Positions 25,893-34,228 of a DNA stretch of 64,000 nt are shown here, one piece after another. Origin of the DNA: Geomonas sp. RF6. Lineage in GTDB: Bacteria; Desulfobacterota; Desulfuromonadia; Geobacterales; Geobacteraceae. The stretch lies in contig NZ_CP087999.1 of the NCBI RefSeq assembly GCF_021044625.1, positions 4,919,001-4,983,000 of the forward strand, given 5' to 3'. The notes below the pieces were generated by a model that saw nothing but the letters and a program-made list of their open reading frames with translations, was not told the DNA's origin and searched no databases. How positions within the stretch are numbered: the stretch's first letter is position 1; every line of letters begins with the position of its first letter. The translations under genes and the position numbers were made by a program.

Positions 25893-27080
25893 CTACATAT
25901 GCGGCCGTGCCCCGAGGATCGGAGCGAGAATGACGCGACCGCGTCCCTCATTTTCGAAAACTTTCGGCTCACCTCCGCCGAACCAGTTCCCCGGCGCGCG
26001 GAATTCTTCACTACCGGCATTGTACAGGTCATGCCCTCCATTTTGGAAGATGGCATTCCCCCACGCGACTGCCGACCCGTCGTCTACCCAGATCCCCGTC
26101 CCGCCGTTTCTGGTGATTTCGTTCCCGGTGATTCGCATGCGCGAGTGAGAGAGCGCGAGGGCCATCTCGCGGCTGGCGCTGACCTTCATCCCAGATATCA
26201 CCCCTTCGCACCCGGAGAGGAAAAAGCCGCTGCCGTTGTCACTGACGCTCCCGCCAGTGATCTTTAGCCGTGCGTTGATCCCGAAAAGTGCCGTACCCCG
26301 GTTGCCGGATATCTCCGCCTCGGAGAGATAGAGCGACCCGCCGCGTGCGACGATCCCCTGCCCGTTGCCGGAGAAGGTCCCCCGGTAGTTCTCCACCTCG
26401 CTCTCGCGCAGAGAGACGCCGGTGTCGCATCCGGAGAACGCGCACCCATCCATGGTGACGAAGGAGTCCTGGACCACTGCGCCGGTGCGGCACTGCGTAG
26501 CGGAGACCTTTTTGAGCGTCGCGCTGGAGTAAAGGATCTCCACCCCCGTGGATGCCCCCTCTATCCGGCACTGCTCCAGGAGATTCTTCTTCTCGGTGCC
26601 GAGTAGCATGATCCCCTGCCACTCGCCACCCTGTGCCCGCGGCGCGCTCCCGGCAAAGAGTATGGGAGCCTCTGCGGTGCCGACGGCGACAAGCCGCCCC
26701 TGCACCATAAGGACTCCGGCCGACGACGCACCGCGCCTGAAGCGGACAACGGTTCCAGGCTCTATCCTCAAGGTCGCCTGCGACGCAATCGCCACCGCCC
26801 CCTCCACCTTCACCTCGCCGCGCCAGACGGTGTCCTCGCTGATGACCCGCTCCCGGTAGGTGGCAGCAGCGAGCGTCACGACGTCACCCTTTCCCTCCGC
26901 ACCCGGCACCGCCCCCGGGGTCTCTGCACGGGCGGGGAGGTACAGTGAGAGTAAAAGGGGAAATGCAAGGAATGCGCTGCGGCAGAGCCTGCCGTGCAAA
27001 GGGCGCAGCTTGGAGGCGGGCGCGCCTGCTCCGTTCGCGCAAGGAAAGTGCCCGGTCGTGGTGCAACGAGGAGATTTCAT
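25893..27080 (-). CDS. Exported right-handed beta-helix protein
   Basis: A protein of 395 residues. A hydrophobic segment (about 33-52, FLAFPLLLSLYLPARA) after a basic stretch is a signal peptide, although the 30 residues before it make an unusually long n-region; a later start such as a TTG cannot be excluded. From about 70 the sequence shows short beta-helix coils (LRIEPGTVVRF, I.GNRGTALFGI, ITGNEITRNGGTGIWVDDGSAV), as in NosD/pectate-lyase-like proteins. There is no recognisable catalytic triad. The start of the mature part (DTVWRGEVKVEG) closely matches the partial protein at 1-534, so the two are paralogues. It sits between a diguanylate cyclase gene and rph, all on one strand. It probably acts in the envelope on or with polysaccharide. 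Confidence 0.8.
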   Translation of the reverse strand: MKSPRCTTTGHFPCANGAGAPASKLRPLHGRLCRSAFLAFPLLLSLYLPARAETPGAVPGAEGKGDVVTLAAATYRERVISEDTVWRGEVKVEGAVAIASQATLRIEPGTVVRFRRGASSAGVLMVQGRLVAVGTAEAPILFAGSAPRAQGGEWQGIMLLGTEKKNLLEQCRIEGASTGVEILYSSATLKKVSATQCRTGAVVQDSFVTMDGCAFSGCDTGVSLRESEVENYRGTFSGNGQGIVARGGSLYLSEAEISGNRGTALFGINARLKITGGSVSDNGSGFFLSGCEGVISGMKVSASREMALALSHSRMRITGNEITRNGGTGIWVDDGSAVAWGNAIFQNGGHDLYNAGSEEFRAPGNWFGGGEPKVFENEGRGRVILAPILGARPHM

Positions 27081-27196
27081 GCCTCATCCTTTGGTGGGGG
27101 TAATTATGATGCGGGGGGCGCGCCTTCCTGTAGGAGAGTCTTCAGCGGCCGCAGCCACCGCGACGGCGCCTTGCTGCGGAGAGGGAGACTCCGGGC

Positions 27197-28264
27197 TCAC
27201 AGCCCCGGAATCAGTCGGCCCTGCTTGAAGTGCACCTTGTTCTTTCCTTCCTTCTTCGCCTGGAAAAGGAGGGTATCTACAATATTGAAAAGCTCATCCA
27301 GGCGATCGGTGTTTTCCGGGTAGCTCGCCACTCCGATGCTGACGGTGACCCCGCGGCTTATCTGGCCGCGCAGAGCCTTTGTCGTCCCGTTCATCACATT
27401 CTCGCGCAGCCGCTCCGCCACCTGGATCGCGCTTTCGAGCCTCGTCTCCGGCAGGATGACGATGAACTCCTCGCCGCCGTAGCGGAACCCGACATCAACG
27501 GAGCGGATTGTCTCCAGGATGGAGGACCCCATGGCGATGAGTACCTTGTCCCCCGTGGCGTGGCCGTAGCTGTCGTTGAAGGACTTGAAGTCGTCGACGT
27601 CCAGCATGATGATGGAAAACGGCTTGTGGTACCTCTTGGCCCGCCCGAACTCCTGCCTGAAGTACTGCTTGAAGTAGCGGTGGTTGTGCAGCCCCGTGAG
27701 AGCGTCGGTGATCGCCATGAGCTTCGTGCGCTTGTGCAGCGTGGCGTTGAAGATCGCCATGGCGGCAAAGGAGGCGAGGATGGAGAGGAGGTTCAGCTTC
27801 TCCCGGTCGAACTGCCTCGGCACGAAGTCGTCCAGGTACAAAAGCCCCATGGTGCGGTTCTGGAAAACGAGCGGCACGCAGATCATGGAGCGGATCCCCT
27901 CTTCCAGCACAATGCCGCTGTTGTAGAAGGAGGTTTCCTGGATGTCCTCCACGAAATAGATCTCGCCCCCGGCCAGTACCTGCTCGGTGAGCCCACCCGG
28001 CGTGACCGTCCAGCGCTCCTTCTTCACGAAGTCGGCGGTGAGCCCCGCGTGGGCGTGGAGGGATAGCTCCCGCTTCTGGTCGTAGTACAGCGCCACGCTC
28101 CCGGCCGGAGTCTGGGCAAAACCCATCGCGCTGTTCAGTATGGCCTGGAGGACCGTATCGAGGTCGAGCGTCGACACAACCGCCTTTGCCACCTCGATGA
28201 GATCCTTGAGCGCCTTTACCTGCGATTCGAGAGCTTCCTTGCTGCAGCTTTCACACTGGTGCAT
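27197..28264 (-). CDS. GAF-GGDEF diguanylate cyclase
   Basis: I start the gene at the ATG at 28264 (355 residues), which has AGGAG close upstream. A short helix with a CESC pair (4-7) leads into a GAF sensor domain (about 25-180). A GGDEF domain follows (about 195-350). The active-site motif is GGEEF (263-267), and the inhibitory site RSVD (254-257) is at the correct five-residue distance. The guanine-recognising Asp in GHATGD is present, so the product should be cyclic di-GMP. It is not the serine variant linked to hybrid cGAMP-making GGDEF proteins in Geobacter. It has no membrane segment and is probably a soluble sensor of a small ligand bound by GAF. Confidence 0.93.
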   Translation of the reverse strand: MHQCESCSKEALESQVKALKDLIEVAKAVVSTLDLDTVLQAILNSAMGFAQTPAGSVALYYDQKRELSLHAHAGLTADFVKKERWTVTPGGLTEQVLAGGEIYFVEDIQETSFYNSGIVLEEGIRSMICVPLVFQNRTMGLLYLDDFVPRQFDREKLNLLSILASFAAMAIFNATLHKRTKLMAITDALTGLHNHRYFKQYFRQEFGRAKRYHKPFSIIMLDVDDFKSFNDSYGHATGDKVLIAMGSSILETIRSVDVGFRYGGEEFIVILPETRLESAIQVAERLRENVMNGTTKALRGQISRGVTVSIGVASYPENTDRLDELFNIVDTLLFQAKKEGKNKVHFKQGRLIPGL

Positions 28265-28319
28265 AACTCTCCTGGCCGGCGGAAAATGGAGTCCACTAAT
28301 AGCACAAAGGCCGAGCGAT

Positions 28320-28335
28320 TGCAAACCTCTAACCC
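28320..28335 (-). promoter_or_regulatory. Possible weak sigma-54 promoter of the diguanylate cyclase
   Basis: The minus strand reads GGGTTAGAGGTTTGCA, with GG and GC at the required spacing and a perfect -12 box but a poor -24 box. It lies about 55 bases before the ATG at 28264. Confidence 0.25.
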
Positions 28336-28376
28336 CCTCCCATCCGGACGGTGAGTCGCTGACCGCAGGAGTTCAT

Positions 28377-28406
28377 GTAGGCCGGAATAAGCGCAGCGTT
28401 TCCGGC
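28377..28406. repeat. REP-like palindromic element, copy 1
   Basis: GTAGGCCGGAATAAGCG followed by CAGCGTTTCCGGC forms an imperfect palindrome (GCCGGAA/TTTCCGGC), matching the REP style of element. A second copy is at 61307-61338. Confidence 0.65.
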
Positions 28407-28682
28407 AGTCCACCGTCACCTCAGCCACCACCATATATAGGGGTCCCCGTTCGGAGCTCCCCCCACCCCCGCCCCCCTCTTCTTCGACAGGAAAACGAGC
28501 CTTACGAGGGGCGCGCAGCCAAAAACCGCGTCACTTCCTGCCCTTCCAGCGACGCCCCATTTTTAATCTATAATCGCTTGACTTTGCCATACATCTTGTG
28601 GTTTATTCCCATGCCGCCACTAAATGTGGTATCAAAGATGTTTCATTGCAAACTGCAATTTATTTAAGGAGAACGAAAGGTT

Positions 28683-30926
28683 ATGAAAAAGACGGCAGAG
28701 AAGGGGAGCGCACCGGCGCTTTCCGAAAACGCACTGAAGGTACTCGAAAAACGCTATCTGAAGCGGGATGCTTCCGGCAAGCCGCTGGAAACTCCTGCCG
28801 ACATGTTCCGCCGCGTGGCGCGCTCCATCGCCGCGGCTGACGCCGTCTTCGATCCCTCCGCCAATCTGGATGCCCTCACCGAAAAGTTCTACGGGATGAT
28901 GACCCGTTTCGAGTTCCTCCCCAACTCCCCTACCCTGATGAACGCGGGTCGGGAGCTCGGGCAGCTCTCTGCCTGCTTCGTTCTTCCGGTCGGCGACTCC
29001 ATGGAGGAGATTTTCGAATCGGTCAAGAACACCGCGCTGATCCACAAGTCCGGCGGCGGCACCGGCTTCTCCTTCTCGAGGCTTCGCCCGGCAAACGACA
29101 CCGTCATGTCCACCACCGGCATCTCCTCCGGCCCCCTCTCCTTCATGAGGGTCTTTGACGTCGCCACCGAGACGATCAAGCAGGGTGGCACCCGCCGCGG
29201 CGCCAACATGGCGATCCTGCGCGTGGACCACCCGGACATCATGGACTTCATCATGTGCAAGGCGGACCAGAAGCAGCTCAACAACTTCAACATCTCCGTC
29301 GGCATCACCGAGGAGTTCATGAAGGCCGTTGACGCCGGTGCCGACTACACCCTCATCAACCCGCGCGACGGCAAGCCCGCCGGGACGCTGAACGCGCCGA
29401 AGGTCTTCTCCCGCATCGTGAAGCAGGCGTGGGAAAACGGCGAGCCGGGGATCATCTTCCTCGACAGGCTCAACAAGGACAACCCGACCCCGCACATCGG
29501 CGAGATCGAGTCCACCAACCCCTGCGGCGAGCAGCCGCTCCTCCCGTACGAGTCCTGCAACCTCGGCTCCATCAACCTCGGTAAGATGGTGGCCAACGGC
29601 GCGGTGAACTGGGAGAAGCTGAAGGACACCGTGCAGAGCGCGGTGCACTTCCTCGACAACGTCATCGAAGTGAACAACTACCCACTCCCGCAGATCGACG
29701 AGATGACCCGCTCCAACAGGAAGATCGGCCTCGGCGTCATGGGATGGGCCGACATGCTCATCATGCTGAACATCCCGTACAACTCCGACGAGGCAGTCGC
29801 CCTCGGCGAGAAGATCATGAAGTTCATCAACGAAGTCGGGCACCAGGCATCCCGCGACCTCGCAGTCGCCCGCGGCCCCTTCCCCAACTTCAAAGGCTCC
29901 ATCTACGACCGCCCGGGCGCGGCCCCGGTGCGTAACGCCACGGTGACGACGATCGCCCCGACCGGGACGATCTCCATCATCGCAAACTGCTCCTCCGGCG
30001 TCGAGCCCCTCTTTGCTGTCTCCTACGTGCGCCAGGTCATGGACAAGAACATCCTGGTGGAAGTCAATCCGATCTTCGAGAAGGTGGCGAAGGAAGGTGG
30101 CTACTACTCCCAGGAGCTCATGCAGAAGATCGCGCAGCACGGCCACATCCAGGACATCACCCTGATTCCGCAGGAAGTGCGCGACGTTTTCGTCACCGCC
30201 CACGACATCACCCCGGAAGAGCACATCAACATGCAGGCCGCCTTCCAGCGCTACACCGACAACGCGGTCTCCAAGACGGTGAACTTCCCGAACACCGCAA
30301 CGATTCAGGACGTCGAGCAGGTGTACCGCCTCGCCTACGAGTCCAACTGCAAGGGTGTGACGATCTACCGTGACGGCTCCCGCGACGAGCAGGTCCTCTC
30401 CACCGGCGCCAAGAAAGAAGAAGCGGCACCGGTGGCGGCTCCTGCCATGTCCGCCGAAGAGAAGCGCACCATCAAAAAGGTACGTCCGAAAGCCCTTAAA
30501 GGGTGGACCTATCAGATGCAGACCGGCTGTGGCCCGCTGTACATCACCATCAACGAAGACAACAGCGGCCTCTTCGAAGTCTTCACCACCATGGGTAAGG
30601 CGGGCGGCTGCGCCGCATCGCAGTGCGAAGCGATCGGGCGCATGGTGTCCCTGGCATGGCGAAGCGGCATCCAGGGAAGAAGCGTCGTGAAGCAGCTCCT
30701 CGGCATCTCCTGCCACTCCCCGGCCGGCTTCGGCGAGAACAAGGTCCTCTCCTGCGCCGACGCAGTCGCCAAAGCAATCCAGTCCCACCTGGTCCTCACC
30801 GGCCACGCAGAGACGGTCGAGAAACCGACCTTCGAGCGCGGTGCCTGCCCCGAGTGCGGCGGCGTAGTGGAGCATGAAGGGGGCTGCGCCGTCTGCCGCG
30901 TGTGCGGCTACTCCGAGTGCGCGTAG
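28683..30926 (+). CDS. nrdJ: Adenosylcobalamin-dependent (class II) ribonucleotide reductase
   Basis: A protein of 747 residues. It reduces ribonucleotides to deoxyribonucleotides using a B12-derived radical, so it works with or without oxygen. Visible residues are C98 of the LSACFVLP strand (first redox cysteine), the active-site loop NPCGEQPLLPYESCNLGS with N279, C281 and E283, and the APTGTIS phosphate-binding stretch. Residues about 600-705 are a TSCPD domain, and the end carries a zinc-ribbon-like tail (CPECGG at 722-727, then CRVCGYSEC) that probably shuttles reducing equivalents. An AAGGAG site precedes the ATG. A single-gene unit with its own terminator. The stand-alone protein at 53735-54058 is related to its TSCPD domain. 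Confidence 0.96.
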   Translation: MKKTAEKGSAPALSENALKVLEKRYLKRDASGKPLETPADMFRRVARSIAAADAVFDPSANLDALTEKFYGMMTRFEFLPNSPTLMNAGRELGQLSACFVLPVGDSMEEIFESVKNTALIHKSGGGTGFSFSRLRPANDTVMSTTGISSGPLSFMRVFDVATETIKQGGTRRGANMAILRVDHPDIMDFIMCKADQKQLNNFNISVGITEEFMKAVDAGADYTLINPRDGKPAGTLNAPKVFSRIVKQAWENGEPGIIFLDRLNKDNPTPHIGEIESTNPCGEQPLLPYESCNLGSINLGKMVANGAVNWEKLKDTVQSAVHFLDNVIEVNNYPLPQIDEMTRSNRKIGLGVMGWADMLIMLNIPYNSDEAVALGEKIMKFINEVGHQASRDLAVARGPFPNFKGSIYDRPGAAPVRNATVTTIAPTGTISIIANCSSGVEPLFAVSYVRQVMDKNILVEVNPIFEKVAKEGGYYSQELMQKIAQHGHIQDITLIPQEVRDVFVTAHDITPEEHINMQAAFQRYTDNAVSKTVNFPNTATIQDVEQVYRLAYESNCKGVTIYRDGSRDEQVLSTGAKKEEAAPVAAPAMSAEEKRTIKKVRPKALKGWTYQMQTGCGPLYITINEDNSGLFEVFTTMGKAGGCAASQCEAIGRMVSLAWRSGIQGRSVVKQLLGISCHSPAGFGENKVLSCADAVAKAIQSHLVLTGHAETVEKPTFERGACPECGGVVEHEGGCAVCRVCGYSECA

Positions 30927-30953
30927 GGTATAACGATCTGCAGTATTAACAAG

Positions 30954-30992
30954 AAAAGGAAAGCCCTCGGAGTCAACGAGGGCTTTCCTTTT
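30954..30992 (+). terminator. Rho-independent terminator after nrdJ
   Basis: AAAGCCCTCG pairs with CGAGGGCTTT; the stem extends with GG/CC (one A bulged) and ends in a TTTT run. Confidence 0.85.
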
Positions 30993-31026
30993 GCCTGAAA
31001 CTCATATCGAGCAAGAAGCAATAGAA

Positions 31027-31548
31027 ATGACGCAAGAGAATTCCCGTTTCACCTATCGCCCCATCGGTCTTCTCCGTTCCCCCTATTCCAGCCGCCTCGA
31101 TGCCCCCCATCAAGGTACGGTCGTGGCCGGCACGGCAACCGGAAATCTCGCTACAGCCACGCTGGTACTAGAGGATTGGCTGGACGAGAAGGTCGTTCAG
31201 GACCTCAGCGGCTTCGAGAGGCTGTGGCTCATCTTCGACTTTCATCGGAATGACGGGTGGAAAAGCAGTGTGAAGCCCCCCCGCGGCGGCCCGAAGCGCG
31301 GCGTCCTCGCCACTAGGTCGCCGCACCGTCCGAATTCCATCGGCCTCTCCGCCGTAGAGTTAGTCAGCGTCGAAGGAAAGACGCTGCACCTTCGGGGAGT
31401 GGACCTCCTCGATGGCACACCCGTTCTGGACATCAAGCCGTACGTCCCGTACGCCGACGCCTTCCCGGATTCCAGGGCCGGCTGGATAGACGAACTCGAC
31501 GCAGCATCCGGTCGTTTTTCAGCGCCGGGACCGCGCAGGCCGAGATAG
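31027..31548 (+). CDS. trmO: tRNA (N6-threonylcarbamoyladenosine37-N6)-methyltransferase TrmO
   Basis: A protein of 173 residues from the ATG at 31027. The frame opens 12 codons earlier at a TTG inside the nrdJ terminator, which is less likely. TrmO methylates t6A at position 37 of threonine tRNAs using S-adenosylmethionine, through an unusual beta-barrel fold. Motifs seen are PIGLLRSPY near the start, GFERLWLIFDFH, the long GVLATRSPHRPNSIGLSAVELV stretch and LDIKPYVPYAD. No long C-terminal extension is present. The ribosome binding site is weak, so expression may be low. Terminators flank it on both sides. Confidence 0.92.
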   Translation: MTQENSRFTYRPIGLLRSPYSSRLDAPHQGTVVAGTATGNLATATLVLEDWLDEKVVQDLSGFERLWLIFDFHRNDGWKSSVKPPRGGPKRGVLATRSPHRPNSIGLSAVELVSVEGKTLHLRGVDLLDGTPVLDIKPYVPYADAFPDSRAGWIDELDAASGRFSAPGPRRPR

Positions 31549-31579
31549 CAGGAAAGCACCAGCGGCATAATCGCCAGAC

Positions 31580-31611
31580 AAAAAGCCCTCCGGCATACAG
31601 AGGGCTTTTTT
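31580..31611. terminator. Bidirectional terminator between trmO and the PEP-CTERM gene
   Basis: AAAAAGCCCTC pairs with GAGGGCTTTTT around a 9-base loop, with A- and T-runs at both ends. Confidence 0.85.
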
Positions 31612-31723
31612 CACGTCTGAAGTAGCATCAAAGAGTTTCCGCGCACGATCACCCACAGACTGTCGCAGGTGCCCAGATGCCGAGGAGGCACATACCTCTC
31701 GAAAGTGCTTCAGGGCGAGAGGA

Positions 31724-32251
31724 TCACGCTGAAACGCCCCCTTTGCGCCGCTTGCCATAGATGGCAACACCGAAGCATCCGATGCTGAGACAGATCACAG
31801 TTGCGGGCTCAGGGACAGGTGCCGTCTCCGCCTCGCGCCCGACTGCGGTGAGGACGATATCATCAAGGGTGAATGAAACATCATCGAGCCACCGCGAGGG
31901 CCTGTCCTTCGCGGTGACGGTTAGGTCAACCCTGCCGTCACTCAGGGTGCTTCCCTGGAGGAAGAAAGCGAAGAAGTCGGTACTGACAAAGGCAGGGTAG
32001 TGACGCAAATCGGAGTCCACGGAGATCCATTTGACGTGGCCGGGCCCGGAGAAGTCGAGTAAAAGGAGGGCCCCGAGCACGGAGTCACCAGGCGTGAATC
32101 CATCTGTGGCAAGGTCGAGGGTTGTCTGGTAGGTGGCGCCTCGCCCGAAGCCGTAGTGTGGATGCTCCGATACCGTCCAGACCGTTGCCGATGCGACTGC
32201 GGCGTGCGCCAGCATCGCCAGAAAAGTGAGTACCATAAGTGTGTTTCTCAT
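31724..32251 (-). CDS. PEP-CTERM sorting-signal protein
   Basis: The ATG at 32251 (175 residues) has an AAGGGGGA site and begins a signal peptide (MRNTLMVLTFLAMLAHAAVASA); an earlier ATG gives an unlikely 19-residue leader. The middle is a beta-rich secreted domain I do not recognise. The C-terminus has the full exosortase signal: VPEPAT, then a hydrophobic helix (VICLSIGCFGVAIYG), then KRRK. Such proteins are exported, cleaved and anchored by an exosortase system, usually linked to extracellular polysaccharide. No exosortase gene is in the window. A truncated second PEP-CTERM gene lies at about 32886-33080 on the same strand. Confidence 0.88.
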   Translation of the reverse strand: MRNTLMVLTFLAMLAHAAVASATVWTVSEHPHYGFGRGATYQTTLDLATDGFTPGDSVLGALLLLDFSGPGHVKWISVDSDLRHYPAFVSTDFFAFFLQGSTLSDGRVDLTVTAKDRPSRWLDDVSFTLDDIVLTAVGREAETAPVPEPATVICLSIGCFGVAIYGKRRKGGVSA

Positions 32252-32885
32252 GCGTCCCCCTTTGACTGTTGGAGATTCTTTCTCGGATCTCAGTGGAACT
32301 GCGAGCAAAGGACATGCATCTTTCCACCACAGATTCCCATCAGGCGGAGCCGGAACAGAATAAGTGCCCGGCTCGCGATCGGCTTCCGACCTCGACTAGC
32401 CGCACCTCAATGCTTGACGGTGAGGAGGCAGGTGCAGCTATCATAAGAGGCAGGGCGGACCGATCATGGGAGTCGCTCACCCATCACCGCAAATGGCACG
32501 ACTCAAAAGACAGATGGTGGTCTAATTTACCACCGCCATAGAAAAGAACGCCGCAACAGCAGATGCGCATCTTCGTGGCCAGCGTCCTACAAGTAAAATG
32601 GCTAATGAACATTGGGTCAAGGTATGTTTTAGCTGTACCGATGGTTGTATAGTTGGCAATGTGCAGGATACATCGTGAGTGGGAATATTGGTGAGAAATG
32701 GTGGAGATGATGGCACGGCTCACCTAAATCAAGCGCCATATCAGCTTTAACCAATAGCTCTGCATCTTTTTCAATGCGGGACGCTGGGATATAGCTTCTA
32801 TAACTTGAGGTAGGGAAGATCACACGGGCTACGAGGTGAACGACGATGGAAAATTGATTTGCTAGCGGACACGGGAGAGTTCCTT
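32252..32885. other. Gene-free stretch upstream of the PEP-CTERM gene
   Basis: No convincing coding frame, RNA gene or repeat is seen. Base composition is lower in GC than the neighbours between about 32560 and 32870, consistent with decayed or acquired DNA. Confidence 0.4.
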
Positions 32886-33080
32886 TTACTTCTCCAGCAG
32901 CGTGAGCGCGCCCTCCGACCGAGTAAAACGCCAACCTTGGATGCGCCTGGCGCTGAGCGTCTCGAAGAAGATCCGTCGGGGCGGAAGTTTCTTTCTAACA
33001 AGGAAACCACTGCAGGCCCCGCGAAGAGCATGACAGCGGTTGCAGGCTCCGGAACCAGAGCGATCGACGGTGCCGTCAGT
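32886..33080 (-). pseudogene. Remnant of a PEP-CTERM protein gene, N-terminus lost
   Basis: On the minus strand the frame entering from the tandem array reads ALVPEPATAVMLFAGPAVVSLL and then ERNFR, a clear PEP-CTERM sorting signal resembling the VPEPAT tail of the gene at 31724-32251. No start codon or mature domain precedes it: the 14- to 15-base repeats begin directly upstream at 33081. The frame also runs past the expected end of such a protein, while the other frame supplies a basic RKK stretch, suggesting a frameshift. I read it as a gene cut off by the repeat array or by an associated rearrangement. Confidence 0.5.
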
Positions 33081-33224
33081 CCAGGGGGTCACAGTCCAGG
33101 GGGTCACAGTCCAGGGGGTCACATTCCAGGGGGTCACATTCCAGGGGGTCACATTCCAGGAGGTCACATTCCAGGGGGTCATTCCAGGGGGTCATTCCAG
33201 GGGGTCAGGTCCAGGGGGTCAGGT
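33081..33224. repeat. Tandem array of a 13-15 bp unit (CCAGGGGGTCACATT)
   Basis: Ten units in a row: six of 15 bases, two of 13 and two of 14. They differ in the tail (ACAGT, ACATT, ATT, AGGT), and one unit has AGGAGG. The last unit merges into the left arm of the inverted-repeat element at 33214-33318, as if the array grew from that element end. There are no spacers, so it is not CRISPR. Confidence 0.9.
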
Positions 33225-33318
33225 CTTGAAATATAAGGTTTTGAGGCGAGTCGGTTCCCTCTCAGTTCGGCCAGACGCGGTGCTGATCAAAAACCTGATA
33301 ATTCAAGACCTGACCCCC
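33214..33318. mobile_element. Short element with about 31-bp terminal inverted repeats (MITE/REP-doublet-like)
   Basis: The left arm (33214-33244) starts GGGGGTCAGGTCTTGAA and the right arm (33287-33318) ends TTCAAGACCTGACCCCC. The arms are inverted copies with only a few mismatches around a core of about 42 bases. There is no coding capacity. This fits a small non-autonomous element moved in trans, possibly by a REP-associated tyrosine transposase; none is in the window. Confidence 0.6.
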
Positions 33319-33326
33319 GCCCTTTA

Positions 33327-34142
33327 TCACTCCACTACGCCTGCCCAGGTGTTCCCCTGCAGGAAGCTACCTTCCACACCCGATTCCATCTGGCGCAGGC
33401 GCCGGAACGGGACGGTGAATGTTAGCTTGTCGGCGCAGCCCTGGCTTTTCAGGTTCTTCCGGGCCGAAATGTCGGTGAGGCCGATCAGGCAGCGGGGATT
33501 CTCCGACTGCGCCTCTTTGTAGGAGAGTATCCCCATGACCTGGCAGGCGGCAGCATAGGGGATTGCTACGTTTTCCAGGCCGGGGCGGTCGTAGTTGGCG
33601 AAAATCACCAATGCTGAGAGCTGATCCGCGTTTACCAGGAAGGTGACGGAAACGGGTTCCTCCTGCGCGGGGTCGACCTTCGACAGCGGTTTCATCACTA
33701 CATACTGCGTCGGCACCTCGGTGATCGGCAAAGCCTTTACGAACTGATTCGCCAAATCGGGCGTCTGCTTGTACCGCTCGCCATGCAGGAAGTGCTCGAC
33801 GAAACCGGCAGGTGCACCCGCCGCCTTCATCCCCTCACCGATCGCTTTGCCGGCAGGATCCTTTTCGTTCCCGGTCGAGAGAAACCGACAAAAACCGGGG
33901 AGGCCACCGGGGAACTTCTCATACGCGTTGCCAAAGCCCAGCCCGATCCCGCCACCGGGGCACGCATAGGACTCACGATCAAAAACCGCCGTATTGCCGC
34001 GGGCTGCCGAGGCAAACATGAACATGACACAGGACGGAGCACCCGCCTTGAATTGTGCGGCTCCCTCCGGCTTCTCGTCCGAGAAGATTAGTGCCACCGG
34101 CTCGGTTTCCAACCTCAACACCTTCGCAATCTCCGAGTCCAT
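33327..34142 (-). CDS. DUF169 family protein
   Basis: A protein of 271 residues with the DUF169 (COG2043) pattern: early EPVALIFSDEKP, a PSCVMF stretch, CPGGGIGLGF with a conserved cysteine, and near the end PYAAACQVMGILS and KLTFTVPFRRLRQME. Single conserved cysteines in such contexts suggest a metal or cofactor site, but the function of the family is not established. No signal peptide is present. An AAGGAG site precedes the ATG. It lies 86 bases after a marR-type gene on the same strand, so it is probably the regulated partner of that regulator. Confidence 0.85.
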   Translation of the reverse strand: MDSEIAKVLRLETEPVALIFSDEKPEGAAQFKAGAPSCVMFMFASAARGNTAVFDRESYACPGGGIGLGFGNAYEKFPGGLPGFCRFLSTGNEKDPAGKAIGEGMKAAGAPAGFVEHFLHGERYKQTPDLANQFVKALPITEVPTQYVVMKPLSKVDPAQEEPVSVTFLVNADQLSALVIFANYDRPGLENVAIPYAAACQVMGILSYKEAQSENPRCLIGLTDISARKNLKSQGCADKLTFTVPFRRLRQMESGVEGSFLQGNTWAGVVE

Positions 34143-34228
34143 CCTGCTTCTCCTTTTCTGATGGTTACGATCTCTGCCCCGACGCCCACAGGATGTGCAG
34201 GCGTCCTCTCCCGTTCAAGACCGGTGCG

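Larger units (their letters stand above)
28265..28682. other. Divergent intergenic region between diguanylate cyclase and nrdJ genes
   Basis: Holds the REP-like palindrome at 28377-28406 and, near 28577, a TTGACT-like -35 box followed by AT-rich sequence that may be the nrdJ promoter. A small dyad CCAC...GTGG lies at 28615-28628. I see no cobalamin riboswitch and no gene. Confidence 0.45.

Noticed and set aside
27197-28264. Hybrid promiscuous (cGAMP-making) GGDEF enzyme
   Set aside because: Such enzymes in Geobacter replace a key Asp with Ser. Here GHATGD keeps the Asp, and the same is true of the GGDEF domain at 61547-63307.
28560-28640. NrdR boxes upstream of the ribonucleotide reductase gene
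   Set aside because: Two GTGG-containing sites (near 28590 and 28620) loosely resemble NrdR boxes, but length and symmetry differ from the consensus, so I do not call them.
28632-30875. A 747-codon open frame on the minus strand across the whole nrdJ gene
   Set aside because: It mirrors the plus-strand gene in high-GC DNA, has a low-complexity Val/Asp/Gly/His-rich product and no family motif. The plus-strand product is a complete class II ribonucleotide reductase.
33081-33224. CRISPR array
   Set aside because: The units are 13-15 bases, directly adjacent, with no unique spacers, and no cas genes are visible.
33040-33522. Plus-strand open frames through the tandem array (VTVQGVTFQG type repeats)
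   Set aside because: Coding potential comes only from the array period. There is no ribosome binding site, and the frame runs into the inverted-repeat element and the DUF169 gene antisense.
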